A stretch of DNA of 64,000 bases from assembly GCF_009467805.1 (NCBI RefSeq), contig NZ_WIAY01000007.1, positions 62,001-126,000 of the forward strand. Direction: 5' to 3'. Position numbers and translations under genes: made by a program. Below are positions 40,776 to 50,391 of this stretch, piece after piece. This stretch comes from Stenotrophomonas nematodicola (GTDB lineage Bacteria > Pseudomonadota > Gammaproteobacteria > Xanthomonadales > Xanthomonadaceae). Below the pieces are notes generated by a model. It searched no databases and had not been told where the DNA came from. It was given only the letters and a program-made list of their open reading frames with translations. Numbering within the stretch: the stretch's first letter is position 1; the number at the start of each line of letters is the position of its first letter.

Positions 40776-42200
40776 ATGTCCGCCCGTTCTGGCTTCCGTT
40801 CCGACCGCAAAGACCGCGGTGACCGTTTCGACCGCGACGAGATGCGCATCGACGCATTGCGTGTTCCGCCGCATTCGATCGAGGCCGAACAGGCGGTGCT
40901 GGGCGGATTGATGCTGGCGCCGGAAAGCTACGACCGGGTCAACGACCAGTTGACCGAAACCGACTTCTACCGCCGCGATCACCAGATGATCTACCGCGCG
41001 ATCCGCGAGCTGTCCGAGCGTGATCGGCCGTTCGATGCGGTCACCCTGGGCGAGTGGTTCGAGTCGCAGGGCAAGATGGAGCTGGTCGGCGACGGCGCGT
41101 ACCTGATCGAACTGGCCAGCACCACGCCCTCGGCGGCCAACATCGCCGCCTATGCCGAGATCGTGCGCGACAAGGCCGTGCTGCGGCAGTTGATCCAGGT
41201 CGGTACCGACATCGTCAACGACGGTTTCCAGCCCGAGGGGCGCGAGAGCAGCGAGCTGCTGTCGGCGGCGGAAAAGTCCGTGTTCGCGATCGCCGAGCAG
41301 GGCGCGCGTGGCCGGACCGATTTCGTGGCGATGCCGGGTGCGCTGAAGGACGCGTTCGAGGAACTGCGCAACCGCTTCGAGAACGGCGGCAACATCACCG
41401 GTCTGCCGACCGGCTACGCCGACTTCGATGCGATGACCGCCGGCCTGCAGCCGACCGACCTGATCATCCTCGCCGCGCGTCCGGCGATGGGCAAGACCAC
41501 CTTCGCGCTGAACATCGCCGAGTACGCCGCGATCAAGTCCAAGAAGGGCGTGGCGGTGTTCTCGATGGAAATGTCGGCCTCGCAGCTGGCGATGCGCCTT
41601 ATTTCCTCCAACGGCCGCATCAACGCCCAGCGCCTGCGTACCGGCCAGCTCGAGGACGAGGACTGGAGCCGCGTCACCGGCGCGATCCGGATGCTGAAGG
41701 AAACCAAGATCTTCATCGACGACACGCCGGGTGTATCGCCGGAGATCCTGCGCTCCAAGTGCCGCCGCCTCAAGCGCGAGCACGACCTGGGTCTGATCGT
41801 GATCGACTACCTGCAGCTGATGTCGGTACCCGGCAACAGCGAGAACCGCGCGACCGAAATCTCGGAGATTTCGCGCTCGCTCAAGGGCCTGGCCAAGGAA
41901 CTGAACGTGCCGGTGATCGCGTTGTCCCAGCTCAACCGCTCGCTGGAAACGCGTACCGACAAGCGCCCGGTGATGGCCGACCTTCGCGAATCCGGCGCAA
42001 TCGAGCAGGACGCGGACATGATCGTGTTCATCTACCGCGACGACTATTACAACAAGGAAAATTCCCCAGACAAGGGCCTGGCCGAGATCATCATCGGCAA
42101 GCACCGAGGCGGCCCGACCGGCTCGTGCAAGCTCAAGTTCTTCGGCGAATACACCCGTTTCGACAACCTGTCGCACGACTCGGTCGGCTCCTTCGAATAA
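40776..42200 (+). CDS. dnaB: Replicative DNA helicase DnaB
   Basis: Hexameric 5'-3' helicase of the replication fork, 474 residues, normal length and without intein. The N-terminal domain starts at PPHSIEAEQAVLGGLML. The RecA-like C-terminal domain has LIILAARPAMGKTTFALNIA (Walker A), GVAVFSMEMSASQLAMRL, and LIVIDYLQLM (Walker B), followed by ALSQLNRSLETR and the arginine-finger region. A basic and acidic N-terminal tail (SGFRSDRKDRGDRFDRDE) is longer than in E. coli. The ATG at 40776 has AGGAAG 11 nt upstream. The frame is open upstream without a better start. Confidence 0.95.
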   Translation: MSARSGFRSDRKDRGDRFDRDEMRIDALRVPPHSIEAEQAVLGGLMLAPESYDRVNDQLTETDFYRRDHQMIYRAIRELSERDRPFDAVTLGEWFESQGKMELVGDGAYLIELASTTPSAANIAAYAEIVRDKAVLRQLIQVGTDIVNDGFQPEGRESSELLSAAEKSVFAIAEQGARGRTDFVAMPGALKDAFEELRNRFENGGNITGLPTGYADFDAMTAGLQPTDLIILAARPAMGKTTFALNIAEYAAIKSKKGVAVFSMEMSASQLAMRLISSNGRINAQRLRTGQLEDEDWSRVTGAIRMLKETKIFIDDTPGVSPEILRSKCRRLKREHDLGLIVIDYLQLMSVPGNSENRATEISEISRSLKGLAKELNVPVIALSQLNRSLETRTDKRPVMADLRESGAIEQDADMIVFIYRDDYYNKENSPDKGLAEIIIGKHRGGPTGSCKLKFFGEYTRFDNLSHDSVGSFE

Positions 42201-42301
42201 CGCCAATGGCGTTGAGGGGTTCGTTCTACGCGTGCCGGGGGCCTGGTCGGGCGTGCGGGCCGCTTGCCGGCTCTTCATGGACCCTCGGACGGACGTGGGG
42301 G

Positions 42302-42324
42302 GTTGCCGGCCAGCGGCCGGCACC
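42302..42324. repeat. REP-type palindrome
   Basis: TGCCGGCC (42304-42311), loop AGC, GGCCGGCA (42315-42322), with one mismatch further out. It lies in the 256-bp gap between dnaB and the small membrane protein gene; the rest of that gap holds nothing I can support. Confidence 0.7.
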
Positions 42325-42456
42325 ACGGGGCTGTTCCTCCAGACCGATCCGGGGTTCGTCGGAGAACCGGAGGGTTTCGTCGCAAACAGCTTGAAGCCGG
42401 CCGGGCAGGGCGGCACGGTACTACCGCAGCGGCAAGGTGCCGCCCTGGAGACCGTC

Positions 42457-42669
42457 ATGAAGACCCTGTTCGCGCTCGGTGTGTGGTGCCTGCTGTTCGT
42501 GCTGTGCTGGCCACTGGCGGTCCTGGCGCTGGTGGCGTGGCCCTTCGTCTGGCTGTTGAGTCTGCCGTTCCGCCTGGTGGGCATTACTTTCTCGGCACTG
42601 TTCGCGTTCCTGCGCGCGCTGTTGATGCTGCCGGCGCGGCTGCTGGGCGGGGGACCCGTGGCTGCGTGA
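42457..42669 (+). CDS. Small hydrophobic membrane protein (70 aa)
   Basis: Not a family I recognise. Almost the whole protein is hydrophobic and Trp/Leu/Phe-rich: two likely transmembrane helices (LFALGVWCLLFVLCWPLAVL and ALFAFLRALLMLPARLLG) with a short Leu/Pro-rich connector. ATG at 42457 with GGAGA 7 nt upstream. It could be a small regulatory or structural inner-membrane protein; there is no neighbour to suggest a role. Confidence 0.65.
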   Translation: MKTLFALGVWCLLFVLCWPLAVLALVAWPFVWLLSLPFRLVGITFSALFAFLRALLMLPARLLGGGPVAA

Positions 42670-42687
42670 CCGCCGGTGGTGGCCACG

Positions 42688-42717
42688 TTGCCCCGGCGCA
42701 GCAGCCCCCTTTAGACT
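42688..42717 (+). promoter_or_regulatory. Sigma70-type promoter for the YwqG-like gene
   Basis: TTGCCC (42688-42693), 18-nt spacer, TAGACT (42712-42717). The ATG at 42748 is 30 nt further on. Confidence 0.45.
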
Positions 42718-42747
42718 GCGGGCTGTTTTGTCCAACAGGGATGTGGA

Positions 42748-43626
42748 ATGACGTTGTCCGATCAGGCGTTCATCGCGCTGTGCGAGCAGCACGCGCTGGG
42801 GCAGCACGCCGCTGTCCTGCAGCCCTGGCTGCGTCCGCGTGTCGGCTTCAGCCGCACGGCCGATGCGGACGCGCCGGTCGGGGCATCGCGCATCGGCGGC
42901 GGGCCCGACGTGCCCGCGGACTTCCAGTGGCCCATGCGCAACGGCCGACCACTGGATTTCCTGCTGCAGATCAATCTTGCCGACCTGCAGGGCCTGCAGT
43001 CGGGCCTGGACCTGCCCGCGCAGGGGCTGCTGTCGTTCTTCTACGATACCCAGGAACAACCCTGGGGCTACGACCCTGCGCATGGAGACGGCCACTGCAT
43101 CGTGCTGCTGGAGGCGGGCGATCTGCAGCGCCTGCCTGCCCCCCATCCCGAGATGGCACTGCCACCGGCGGCGCTGGGCTTTCATCAGGGCTGGGGGCTG
43201 CCACATCCGTTCTCGGCCGATGGCGAACGCATGGTCGAGGCGTTCCAGAGCGATGGCATCGACTGGGACGATGATGAGGTCGCCGACGACTATTACGACC
43301 TGGTGGATGCGGTCGCCGATCATGGCGCGCCCACTGCGGGCGAGCGGCATGGGCTGGGCGGGTACTCGCACAACGTACAGGGTGACATGCGGCTGGAAGC
43401 GGAGCTGGTCAGTCACGGGCTCTACTGCGGGAACCAGACCGGCTACCAGGACCCGCGCCGTGCGGCGTTGGAAGCGGGCGGTGCGGAATGGAGCCTGCTG
43501 CTGCAGCTCGATTCCGATGATCACGCGATGTGGGGCGATTCCGGGATGCTGTACGGGTGGATCCGCCAGAGTGATCTGGCCGCGCGGGATCTGTCGCGCA
43601 CCTGGATGCGCCTGCAGTCCTGCTGA
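42748..43626 (+). CDS. YwqG-like DUF1963 protein
   Basis: A 292-residue cytoplasmic protein of the DUF1963/YwqG family, function unknown. Conserved parts are ASRIGGGPDVPADFQWPMRN, LDFLLQINLADLQ, GLLSFFYDTQEQPWG, and near the end SLLLQLDSDDHAMWGDSGML, the family's QxD and GDSG-like motifs. An acidic insert (DWDDDEVADDYYDLVD) sits in the middle. ATG at 42748 after a weak AGGGA site. A strong terminator follows. Confidence 0.87.
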   Translation: MTLSDQAFIALCEQHALGQHAAVLQPWLRPRVGFSRTADADAPVGASRIGGGPDVPADFQWPMRNGRPLDFLLQINLADLQGLQSGLDLPAQGLLSFFYDTQEQPWGYDPAHGDGHCIVLLEAGDLQRLPAPHPEMALPPAALGFHQGWGLPHPFSADGERMVEAFQSDGIDWDDDEVADDYYDLVDAVADHGAPTAGERHGLGGYSHNVQGDMRLEAELVSHGLYCGNQTGYQDPRRAALEAGGAEWSLLLQLDSDDHAMWGDSGMLYGWIRQSDLAARDLSRTWMRLQSC

Positions 43627-43648
43627 GCGAGTCGTGGCCCTCCCACAA

Positions 43649-43672
43649 AAAACCCCGCCAAGGCGGGGTTTT
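43649..43672. terminator. Bidirectional terminator between YwqG-like gene and lpd
   Basis: AAAACCCCGCC (43649-43659), loop AA, GGCGGGGTTTT (43662-43672), with A-run before and T-run after. Confidence 0.9.
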
Positions 43673-43690
43673 ACGTTGCACCGGGGGGTG

Positions 43691-43709
43691 TGCCGGCCAG
43701 TGGCCGGCA
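43691..43709. repeat. REP-type palindrome
   Basis: TGCCGGCC (43691-43698), loop AGT, GGCCGGCA (43702-43709), directly after the terminator and 7 nt before the end of lpd. Confidence 0.7.
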
Positions 43710-43715
43710 GCGCCC

Positions 43716-45152
43716 TCAGTTAGCCTTGTGGATCGACCGCTTGCCGACGGCCATCGCGGCGTCGTGCACCACTTCGGACAGCGACGGGTGGGCATGGCAG
43801 ATGCGCGCCAGATCGTCGGCCGAGCCGCTGAACTCCATCGTCAGCACGCCCTCGTGGACCAGCTCGGACACGTTCGCACCGACCAGATGCATGCCCAGGA
43901 TGCGGTCGGTTTCGGCGTGCGCCAGCACCTTCACGAAGCCGGCCGGCTCGATCATGGCGACGGCACGGCCGTTGGCGGCGAACGGGAAGCTGCCGGCCTT
44001 GTACGGAATGCCTTCGTCCTTGAGCTGCTGTTCGGTCTTGCCGACCCAGGCCAGCTCCGGCTCGGTGTAGATCACCCACGGAATGGTGTCGAAGTTGACA
44101 TGGCCCGGCAGGCCCGCAATCAGCTCGGCCACCGCGATGCCTTCTTCGAAGCCCTTGTGCGCCAGCATCGGGCCGCGCACGCAGTCGCCGACTGCCCACA
44201 CGCCATCGACGCCGGTGTGGCAATGGTCGTCCACTTCGATCTGGCCACGGGCGTTGATCTTGACGCCGGTGCCTTCGGCCAGCAGGCCCTTGGTGGCGGC
44301 GCGGCGGCCAACGGCCACCAGCAGCTTGTCCACGACCAGGCTCTTTTCGCCTTCACCATCGGTGTAGGTCAGGGCAACTTCCTTCTTCTTGCCCTTGCCG
44401 GTCACCTCGGCCTTGGAGACCTTGGCACCCAGGCGGATGTCCAGGCCCTGCTTCTTGAATTCCTTGGCGGCGACCTTGGCCACTTCGGCATCGGCGGCGG
44501 CCAGGAAGTCCGGCAGTGCTTCCAGGATGGTCACTTCCGCACCCAGGCGCTTCCACACGCTGCCCAGTTCCAGGCCGATCACGCCGGCGCCGATGACGGC
44601 CAGGCGGGCCGGCACTTCGGTGAAGTCCAGGCCGCCGACGTTGTCGACGATGGTGTCGCCGTCGAACTTGGCGAACGGCAGTTCGATCGAGTCCGAACCG
44701 GCAGCGATGATGACGTTGGTGCCCTTCAGCTCGACTTCCGAGCCGTCGTGCTGCTTGACCTTGACGATGTTGCCCGGCTGCAGCTCACCGAATCCGTAGT
44801 ACGGGGTGACCTTGTTGGCCTTGAACAGCATGCCGATGCCGCCGGTGAACTGCTTGACGATCTTGTCCTTGCGGCCAATCATCGCCTCGACGTCCATCTT
44901 GGCGTCCTTGAAGCTGATGCCGTGGTCGCCAAAGATGTGGCCCATGTTCCAGAACTGGCGCGAGGAATCCAGCAGCGCCTTGGACGGAATGCAGCCCACG
45001 CGCAGGCAGGTGCCGCCGAGGGCGGGCTTGCCGTCCTTGCCCAGCGCAGCGTCGATGCAGGCGGTCTTCAGACCCAGCTGCGCGGCGCGGATGGCGGCGT
45101 GGTAGCCGGCCGGGCCGGCACCGATGACGACGACGTCGAATTGTTCAGCCAT
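43716..45152 (-). CDS. lpd: Dihydrolipoyl dehydrogenase (E3)
   Basis: FAD flavoenzyme that reoxidises dihydrolipoamide in the 2-oxoglutarate complex and probably in other 2-oxo acid complexes. 478 residues. The FAD site is VVVIGAGPAGYHAA; the redox disulfide is GGTCLRVGCIPSKALL (Cys49, Cys54); the NAD site is RLAVIGAGVIGLELGSVW; and the C-terminal catalytic HAHPSLSEVVHDA carries the His-Glu pair. Third gene of sucA-sucB-lpd; a perfect hairpin lies in the 61-nt gap after sucB. The fused E1 at 35687 has no E3 of its own, so this one may serve it. Confidence 0.96.
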   Translation of the reverse strand: MAEQFDVVVIGAGPAGYHAAIRAAQLGLKTACIDAALGKDGKPALGGTCLRVGCIPSKALLDSSRQFWNMGHIFGDHGISFKDAKMDVEAMIGRKDKIVKQFTGGIGMLFKANKVTPYYGFGELQPGNIVKVKQHDGSEVELKGTNVIIAAGSDSIELPFAKFDGDTIVDNVGGLDFTEVPARLAVIGAGVIGLELGSVWKRLGAEVTILEALPDFLAAADAEVAKVAAKEFKKQGLDIRLGAKVSKAEVTGKGKKKEVALTYTDGEGEKSLVVDKLLVAVGRRAATKGLLAEGTGVKINARGQIEVDDHCHTGVDGVWAVGDCVRGPMLAHKGFEEGIAVAELIAGLPGHVNFDTIPWVIYTEPELAWVGKTEQQLKDEGIPYKAGSFPFAANGRAVAMIEPAGFVKVLAHAETDRILGMHLVGANVSELVHEGVLTMEFSGSADDLARICHAHPSLSEVVHDAAMAVGKRSIHKAN

Positions 45153-45180
45153 TGAGATAGTCCTTGTTGCTTTACCAGAA

Positions 45181-45204
45181 CCCCTCCGCGCAGGCGCGGA
45201 GGGG
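45181..45204. other. Intergenic hairpin between sucB and lpd
   Basis: CCCCTCCGCGC (45181-45191), 2-nt loop, GCGCGGAGGGG (45194-45204): perfect 11-bp stem inside the operon with no T-run. It is likely an mRNA processing or stability element, or a partial attenuator setting lpd levels. Confidence 0.6.
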
Positions 45205-45213
45205 CGGGAGGTC

Positions 45214-46419
45214 TTACAGGCCGAACAGCATGCGGCCCGGGTTTTCCAGCTGGTTCTTGATGTCCACCAGGAACTGCACCGAGTCCTTGCCGTCGATGAT
45301 GCGGTGGTCGTAGGACAGCGCCAGGTACATCATCGGCGCGATCACGACCTGGCCGTTCTGGGCGATCGGACGCTCCTTGATGGCGTGCATGCCCAGGATG
45401 GCGCTCTGCGGCGGGTTGATGATCGGCGTGGACAGCAGCGAACCGAAGGTGCCGCCGTTGGTCACCGTGAAGGTGCCGCCCTGCAGTTCTTCCAGGCCCA
45501 GCTTGCCGTCACGTGCCTTCTTGGCGTAATCGGCGATGGTCTTTTCGATGTCGGCGAAGGACATGCGTTCGACGTTGCGCAGCACCGGGGTCACCAGACC
45601 CTTCTCGGTCGACACGGCGATCGAGATGTCCGAGTAGCCGTGATAGATGATGTCGTCACCATCGATCGAGGCATTGACCAGCGGGAAGCGCTGCAGCGCA
45701 TTGGCGGCGGCCTTCACGAAGAAGCTCATGAAGCCCAGCTTGATGCCGTGGGCCTTGACGAACTCGTCCTGCAGTTCCTTGCGCGCGGCCGAGACCTTGG
45801 ACAGGTCGACCTCGTTGAAGGTGGTCAGCATGGCGGTGCTGTTCTTGGACTGCATCAGGCGCTCGGCGATGCGCTTGCGGATGCGGGTCATCGGCACGCG
45901 TTCTTCCGGACGTGCGCCACCGGCCTTGCCGGCACCGCCATTGCGGGCGAAGTTGACGATGTCTTCCTTGGTCACCGCACCGCGGCGGCCGGTGCCGTCC
46001 ACGTCGGCCGGGTTCACGCCTTCGGTGATGGCGGTGAAACGGGCGCCCGGGGGCAGGGCGTCGGCGGCGCTCTTGGCAGCCGGAGCCGGAGCGGCGGCGG
46101 CGGCGGCGGCCGGCGCGGCAGCCGCCGGGGCGGCAGCGGCCTTCTTCTCTTCAGCGGCGGGTGCCGGGGCAGCCGCCACGGCACCTTCTTCGATGATGGC
46201 CACGACCTGGCTGGAGGTCACGGTAGCGCCGACGTCGAACTTGATTTCCTTCAGCACGCCATCGACCGGCGACGGCACTTCCAGAACGACCTTGTCGGTT
46301 TCCAGATCAAGCAGGTTTTCATCGCGCTTGACGGCATCGCCGACCTTCTTGTGCCAGGTGGCGATGGTGCCGTCGGCGACGGATTCGGGCAGTACCGGGG
46401 CTTTGACTTCGGTGGCCAT
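45214..46419 (-). CDS. sucB: Dihydrolipoyllysine-residue succinyltransferase (E2)
   Basis: Core enzyme of the 2-oxoglutarate dehydrogenase complex, 401 residues. The lipoyl domain carries Lys43 in [12 protein letters not shown]. An Ala/Pro-rich hinge spans about residues 80-125. The peripheral-subunit-binding domain follows ([30 protein letters not shown]). The catalytic domain includes [16 protein letters not shown] (HxxxDG). The C-terminus [10 protein letters not shown] differs from the E. coli LLLDV-type ending. It follows sucA by 43 nt. Confidence 0.96.
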   Translation of the reverse strand: MATEVKAPVLPESVADGTIATWHKKVGDAVKRDENLLDLETDKVVLEVPSPVDGVLKEIKFDVGATVTSSQVVAIIEEGAVAAAPAPAAEEKKAAAAPAAAAPAAAAAAAPAPAAKSAADALPPGARFTAITEGVNPADVDGTGRRGAVTKEDIVNFARNGGAGKAGGARPEERVPMTRIRKRIAERLMQSKNSTAMLTTFNEVDLSKVSAARKELQDEFVKAHGIKLGFMSFFVKAAANALQRFPLVNASIDGDDIIYHGYSDISIAVSTEKGLVTPVLRNVERMSFADIEKTIADYAKKARDGKLGLEELQGGTFTVTNGGTFGSLLSTPIINPPQSAILGMHAIKERPIAQNGQVVIAPMMYLALSYDHRIIDGKDSVQFLVDIKNQLENPGRMLFGL

Positions 46420-46462
46420 GCGGGAGCTTCCTGGTTTGTCTTTTCTAGAATGAGGGAGGAGG

Positions 46463-49294
46463 TTATTCAGCGACCGAGTCGTTGAACGGGTTGACCAGCG
46501 CGTCGGCGATCAGCTTCTGCTGCTCGATGACGTGGTCAGCCATGTGTCCAGCGGCCGGCGATGCCGAACGGGCGCGACCTGCGTAATGGATGCTCTGGCC
46601 ATCGGCCAGGCACGCCTGCAGGTGGTGGCGGATCTGGTACCAGGCACCCTGGTTCTGCGGTTCTTCCTGACACCACACCACATCGGCCGCCTTGCCGTAC
46701 TTCTTCAGCTCTGCCGCCAGGGCCACGCGCGGGAACGGATACAGCTGTTCGACGCGGATGATGGCCACATCGTCCTGGCCGCGCTTGGTCTGGTCTTCCA
46801 GCAGGTCGTAGTAGACCTTGCCCGAGCACAGCACCACGCGCTTGACCTGCTTGGCGTTCGCGGTGGTGTCGCCGATCAGGTGCTGGAATTCGCCGTTGGC
46901 CAGCTCGTCCAGGGTCGACACGGCCAGCTTGTGGCGCAGCAGCGACTTGGGCGACATCACCACCAGCGGCTTGCGGGTGGTCATGCGCATCTGACGGCGC
47001 AGCATGTGGTACGCCTGCGCCGGGGTCGACGGCACGCATACCAGCATGTTTTCCAGCGCACACAGCTGCAGGAAACGCTCCAGGCGGGCGGAGCTGTGCT
47101 CCGGGCCCTGGCCTTCGTAACCGTGCGGCAGCAGCAGGGTCAGGCCACTGATGCGGCCCCACTTGGCTTCGCCGGCAGCGATGAACTGGTCGATCACGAC
47201 CTGGGCGCCGTTGGCGAAGTCGCCGAACTGGCCTTCCCAGATGCACAGCGTGTTCGGATCGGTGGTGGAGAAGCCGTACTCATAGGCCATCACCGCTTCT
47301 TCGCTGAGCAGCGAATCGATGATGGTGGCCCGTTCCGGCGACTCGACCAGCTGGCGCAGCGGCAGGTAGTAGTTGTCGGTCTTCTGGTCGTGCAGGATCG
47401 CGTGGCGGTGGGTGAACGTACCGCGGCCCACGTCCTGGCCGACCAGGCGCAGGCTGTTGCCCTCGTCCAGCACGGTGGCGTAGGCCAGGTTCTCGGCAAA
47501 GCCCCAGTCGCCCGGGATTTCGCCGGCGGCCATCCTGCGGCGGTCGTCATAGACCTTGGCCACGCGCGAGTGCAGTTCCACGCCTTCCGGCACGGTGTTG
47601 ATCAGCTGCGCGAGCTGCTTGAGCTTGTCGATGCCCACGGCGGTGGAGACCGGATCGGACAGCTTGCCGGCCAGCAGCTTCGGCCAGTCCACGTACATGC
47701 GGCTGGTGGCGGGGGTCTTCTCGACCGCGGCCAGCTCGGTGGTGACTTCACCGGCGTCGAGCTTGTTGCGGTACGCATCGACCAGCGCCTTGCCGCCGTC
47801 GGCCGGGATCACGCCCGCGGCTTCCAGCTTGGCGGCGTACAGCTCGCGGGTGGTCTGGTGCTTGCGGATCACCTGGTACATCAGCGGCTGGGTGATCGCC
47901 GGTTCGTCGGCCTCGTTGTGGCCCCAACGGCGGTAGCACATCAGATCGATGACCACGTCCTTGGCGAACTTCTGGCGGAACTCGAAGGCGAGCTGGGCCG
48001 CGAACACCACCGCTTCGGGATCGTCGCCGTTCACGTGCAGCACCGGGGCGGCGATCATCTTGGCCACGTCGGTGGCATAGCGCGTGGAACGCGTATCCAG
48101 CGGGTTGGAGGTGGTGAAACCGACCTGGTTGTTTACCACGATGTGCACCGTGCCACCGACGGCGAAGCCGCGGGCCTGGGACATCTGGAACAGTTCCATG
48201 ACCACGCCCTGGCCGGAGAAGGCCGCGTCGCCGTGGATCAGGATCGGCATGACCTGCTTGCGGGCAGTGTCGCCGCGACGTTCCTGGCGCGAGCGCACGC
48301 TGCCGGCCACGACCGGGTCGGCGATTTCCAGGTGCGACGGATTGAACGCCAGCGCCAGGTGGACGGCGCCGCCCGGGGTGGACACGTCGGCCGAGAAGCC
48401 CATGTGGTACTTCACGTCACCCGCCGAGGCGTGCTCGTCGTGATCGAACTTGCCTTCGAATTCGTCAAACAGCTTGCGCGGGCTCTTGCCCAGCGTGTTG
48501 ACCAGCACGTTCAGACGGCCGCGGTGGGCCATGCCGATCACCACGTCCTTGACGCCATCCTTGCCGGCGTCACGGATGATGGTGTCCATCATCGGGATCA
48601 GGGCATCGCCGCCTTCCAGCGAGAAGCGCTTCTGGCCGACGTACTTGGTATGCAGGTAGCGCTCGAGGCCTTCGGCCGCGGTGAGCCGCTCCAGCGTGCG
48701 ACGCTGCGTGTCGGCATCCAGGTTGTAGTTGCCACCGGCCGATTCCAGGCGCTGGTACAGCCACTGGCGCTGTTCGACCTCGGAGATGTGCATGAACTCC
48801 GCACCGATCGACCCGGTGTAGGTCTTCTGGAGGCGCTCAAGCAGGTCGCGCAGCTTCATGCGCGGCTGGCCGGCGATGCCGCCGGTGCTGAACTCGCTGC
48901 CCAGGTCGCTCTCGGACAGGCTGTGGAACGGCAGCCCCAGGTCCGGCGGGTTGGTCGGCGGGGTCAGGCCCAGCGGGTCCAGGCGGGCACCGAGGTGGCC
49001 ACGCGAACGGTAGGCGGTGATCAGACGGCCGACATTGCGCTCGCGCTCGTCGCCGGCACCGGTGGCCGTGGCGCTGTTGCCAGCGTTCTTGGCGGCTTCG
49101 GTGATATGGGCGATGACGGCCGAGTGCGGAATGTCACCGGCTTCGCGGCCCTTGAAGCCGTCGAAGTAGGTCTTCCATTTGGGATCGACACTGTCCGGAG
49201 AAACGAGGTACTGCTCGTACAGATCCTCGATATAGGAGGCGTTGCCGCCGGCGAGCTGCGAAGACTGCGCAAACTGCTTCAGTAGATTGTCCAC
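46463..49294 (-). CDS. sucA: 2-oxoglutarate dehydrogenase E1
   Basis: TPP-dependent E1 of the 2-oxoglutarate complex, 943 residues, as in other proteobacteria. The start [14 protein letters not shown], then [20 protein letters not shown], is the E2-binding N-terminal segment. The TPP region contains [19 protein letters not shown] and [31 protein letters not shown] is the family signature, with [16 protein letters not shown] near the end. A TACAAT -10 lies about 95 nt upstream. First gene of sucA-sucB-lpd; the succinyl-CoA synthetase genes are not adjacent. Confidence 0.97.
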   Translation of the reverse strand: MDNLLKQFAQSSQLAGGNASYIEDLYEQYLVSPDSVDPKWKTYFDGFKGREAGDIPHSAVIAHITEAAKNAGNSATATGAGDERERNVGRLITAYRSRGHLGARLDPLGLTPPTNPPDLGLPFHSLSESDLGSEFSTGGIAGQPRMKLRDLLERLQKTYTGSIGAEFMHISEVEQRQWLYQRLESAGGNYNLDADTQRRTLERLTAAEGLERYLHTKYVGQKRFSLEGGDALIPMMDTIIRDAGKDGVKDVVIGMAHRGRLNVLVNTLGKSPRKLFDEFEGKFDHDEHASAGDVKYHMGFSADVSTPGGAVHLALAFNPSHLEIADPVVAGSVRSRQERRGDTARKQVMPILIHGDAAFSGQGVVMELFQMSQARGFAVGGTVHIVVNNQVGFTTSNPLDTRSTRYATDVAKMIAAPVLHVNGDDPEAVVFAAQLAFEFRQKFAKDVVIDLMCYRRWGHNEADEPAITQPLMYQVIRKHQTTRELYAAKLEAAGVIPADGGKALVDAYRNKLDAGEVTTELAAVEKTPATSRMYVDWPKLLAGKLSDPVSTAVGIDKLKQLAQLINTVPEGVELHSRVAKVYDDRRRMAAGEIPGDWGFAENLAYATVLDEGNSLRLVGQDVGRGTFTHRHAILHDQKTDNYYLPLRQLVESPERATIIDSLLSEEAVMAYEYGFSTTDPNTLCIWEGQFGDFANGAQVVIDQFIAAGEAKWGRISGLTLLLPHGYEGQGPEHSSARLERFLQLCALENMLVCVPSTPAQAYHMLRRQMRMTTRKPLVVMSPKSLLRHKLAVSTLDELANGEFQHLIGDTTANAKQVKRVVLCSGKVYYDLLEDQTKRGQDDVAIIRVEQLYPFPRVALAAELKKYGKAADVVWCQEEPQNQGAWYQIRHHLQACLADGQSIHYAGRARSASPAAGHMADHVIEQQKLIADALVNPFNDSVAE

Positions 49295-49387
49295 GATGGA
49301 GGGTCGGATTCGCTTGTGGGGTAAGGCTTCGGTGAGAACCGGCAGGAAAAGTGAATAGCCCTGCGCGGGCGGTATCTAACTCCCCAA

Positions 49388-49393
49388 ATTGTA
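49388..49393 (-). promoter_or_regulatory. -10 candidate for the sucA operon
   Basis: TACAAT on the minus strand, giving a leader of about 87 nt. The -35 at 17 bp is poor (GCCCCT). Confidence 0.4.
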
Positions 49394-49480
49394 CCCCCAT
49401 CGGGACAGGAAGGGGCGCCGGGGGGCCGCGCAGCGGTGCTGCGGTGTCATTCCCAGACAGGTTCGGGCACGCGGCGTGAG

Positions 49481-50389
49481 CTACAGGCCGAGCGCCCGCA
49501 GTTCCGTGCATTCACGCGAACGTTCCCATACGCGCTGCAAACCGTCCTGCAACGGTCGCGAACGTGCCGGCTGGTCGAGCCCGGCTTCGCCGTCGACGCG
49601 ATGGCCGGCAAGACGAAAGTAGTAGTCCCCTCTGTCATTGACCAGACAGGCCGAGGCCACGGCGCGGTCCACCGGGTCCGCTACCTGGCGGACCCGGAAC
49701 ACGCTGGGCAGCCGCTGCAGCAGCCCCGGCAGAGGGGAGCCGCCCTGGGCGATGGCCGTGGCGTCATGCACGATCAGGCAGGCCTGCTTGTCGTGGCGGG
49801 CGGTGGCGAATCGGCGCAGTGCCGCCATCACCGGGGCGGCATCGAGCAGGCCCGGGTCGAGCTGGCGGCTGTGGATCCACAGGTGGCGCCGGGCGCGATG
49901 GACCAGCGCGGTGGTGATGGCCACGGCCTCGTCGAAGGTGGTGATGGTGGCCGCCCCGTCCAGCACGCGGCGCATGTGCTGATGGGCGATGCCGGCCTCC
50001 TCGAACAGGTCCCCGTCCGGCAGGAAGCCCTGACGGGCGTAGAAGGCGCGGGCCGGCAGCTGGGCGTGCAGGGCAATCTCGCGCCAGCCCCTTGCCCGGG
50101 CTGCCGCGACCAGAGCCAGCAGCACGGCCTCGCCGACGCCACGGCCGCGCCAGCCGGCCAGCACGGCCATGCGCCCGACGCGGCCGTCCGGGGTCAGCCG
50201 GCCGGCGCCGATCGGCTGGCCCCCGCTGTCGCGGGCCAGCACATGCACGCTGAGCGGGTCCAGCGCATCGACCTCCAGCGTGGCGGGAACCCCCTGTTCG
50301 TCGACGAACACGCGCTGGCGCACCCGGTGCAGCGCGGCATGCTGCGCCGGGTAGGGGACCTCCTCGACCTGGAAGGCGGGGCCGGCCAT
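49481..50389 (-). CDS. GNAT acetyltransferase fused to a C-terminal domain of unknown function
   Basis: A 302-residue two-part protein. The first half is a GNAT domain (about 1-150): RVRQRVFVDEQGVP at the start, VGRMAVLAGWRGRGVGEAVL with the acetyl-CoA loop, and ALHAQLPARAFYARQGFLPD, resembling the ElaA group. The second half (about 155-302) has TTALVHRARRHLWIHSRQLD and VRQVADPVDRAVASACLVND, like the DUF7931 domain, which resembles a degenerate phospholipase D-type sensor region. The ATG is 2 nt after the roxA stop, so the two genes are coupled. The substrate is unknown. Confidence 0.8.
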   Translation of the reverse strand: MAGPAFQVEEVPYPAQHAALHRVRQRVFVDEQGVPATLEVDALDPLSVHVLARDSGGQPIGAGRLTPDGRVGRMAVLAGWRGRGVGEAVLLALVAAARARGWREIALHAQLPARAFYARQGFLPDGDLFEEAGIAHQHMRRVLDGAATITTFDEAVAITTALVHRARRHLWIHSRQLDPGLLDAAPVMAALRRFATARHDKQACLIVHDATAIAQGGSPLPGLLQRLPSVFRVRQVADPVDRAVASACLVNDRGDYYFRLAGHRVDGEAGLDQPARSRPLQDGLQRVWERSRECTELRALGL

Positions 50390-50391
50390 GT

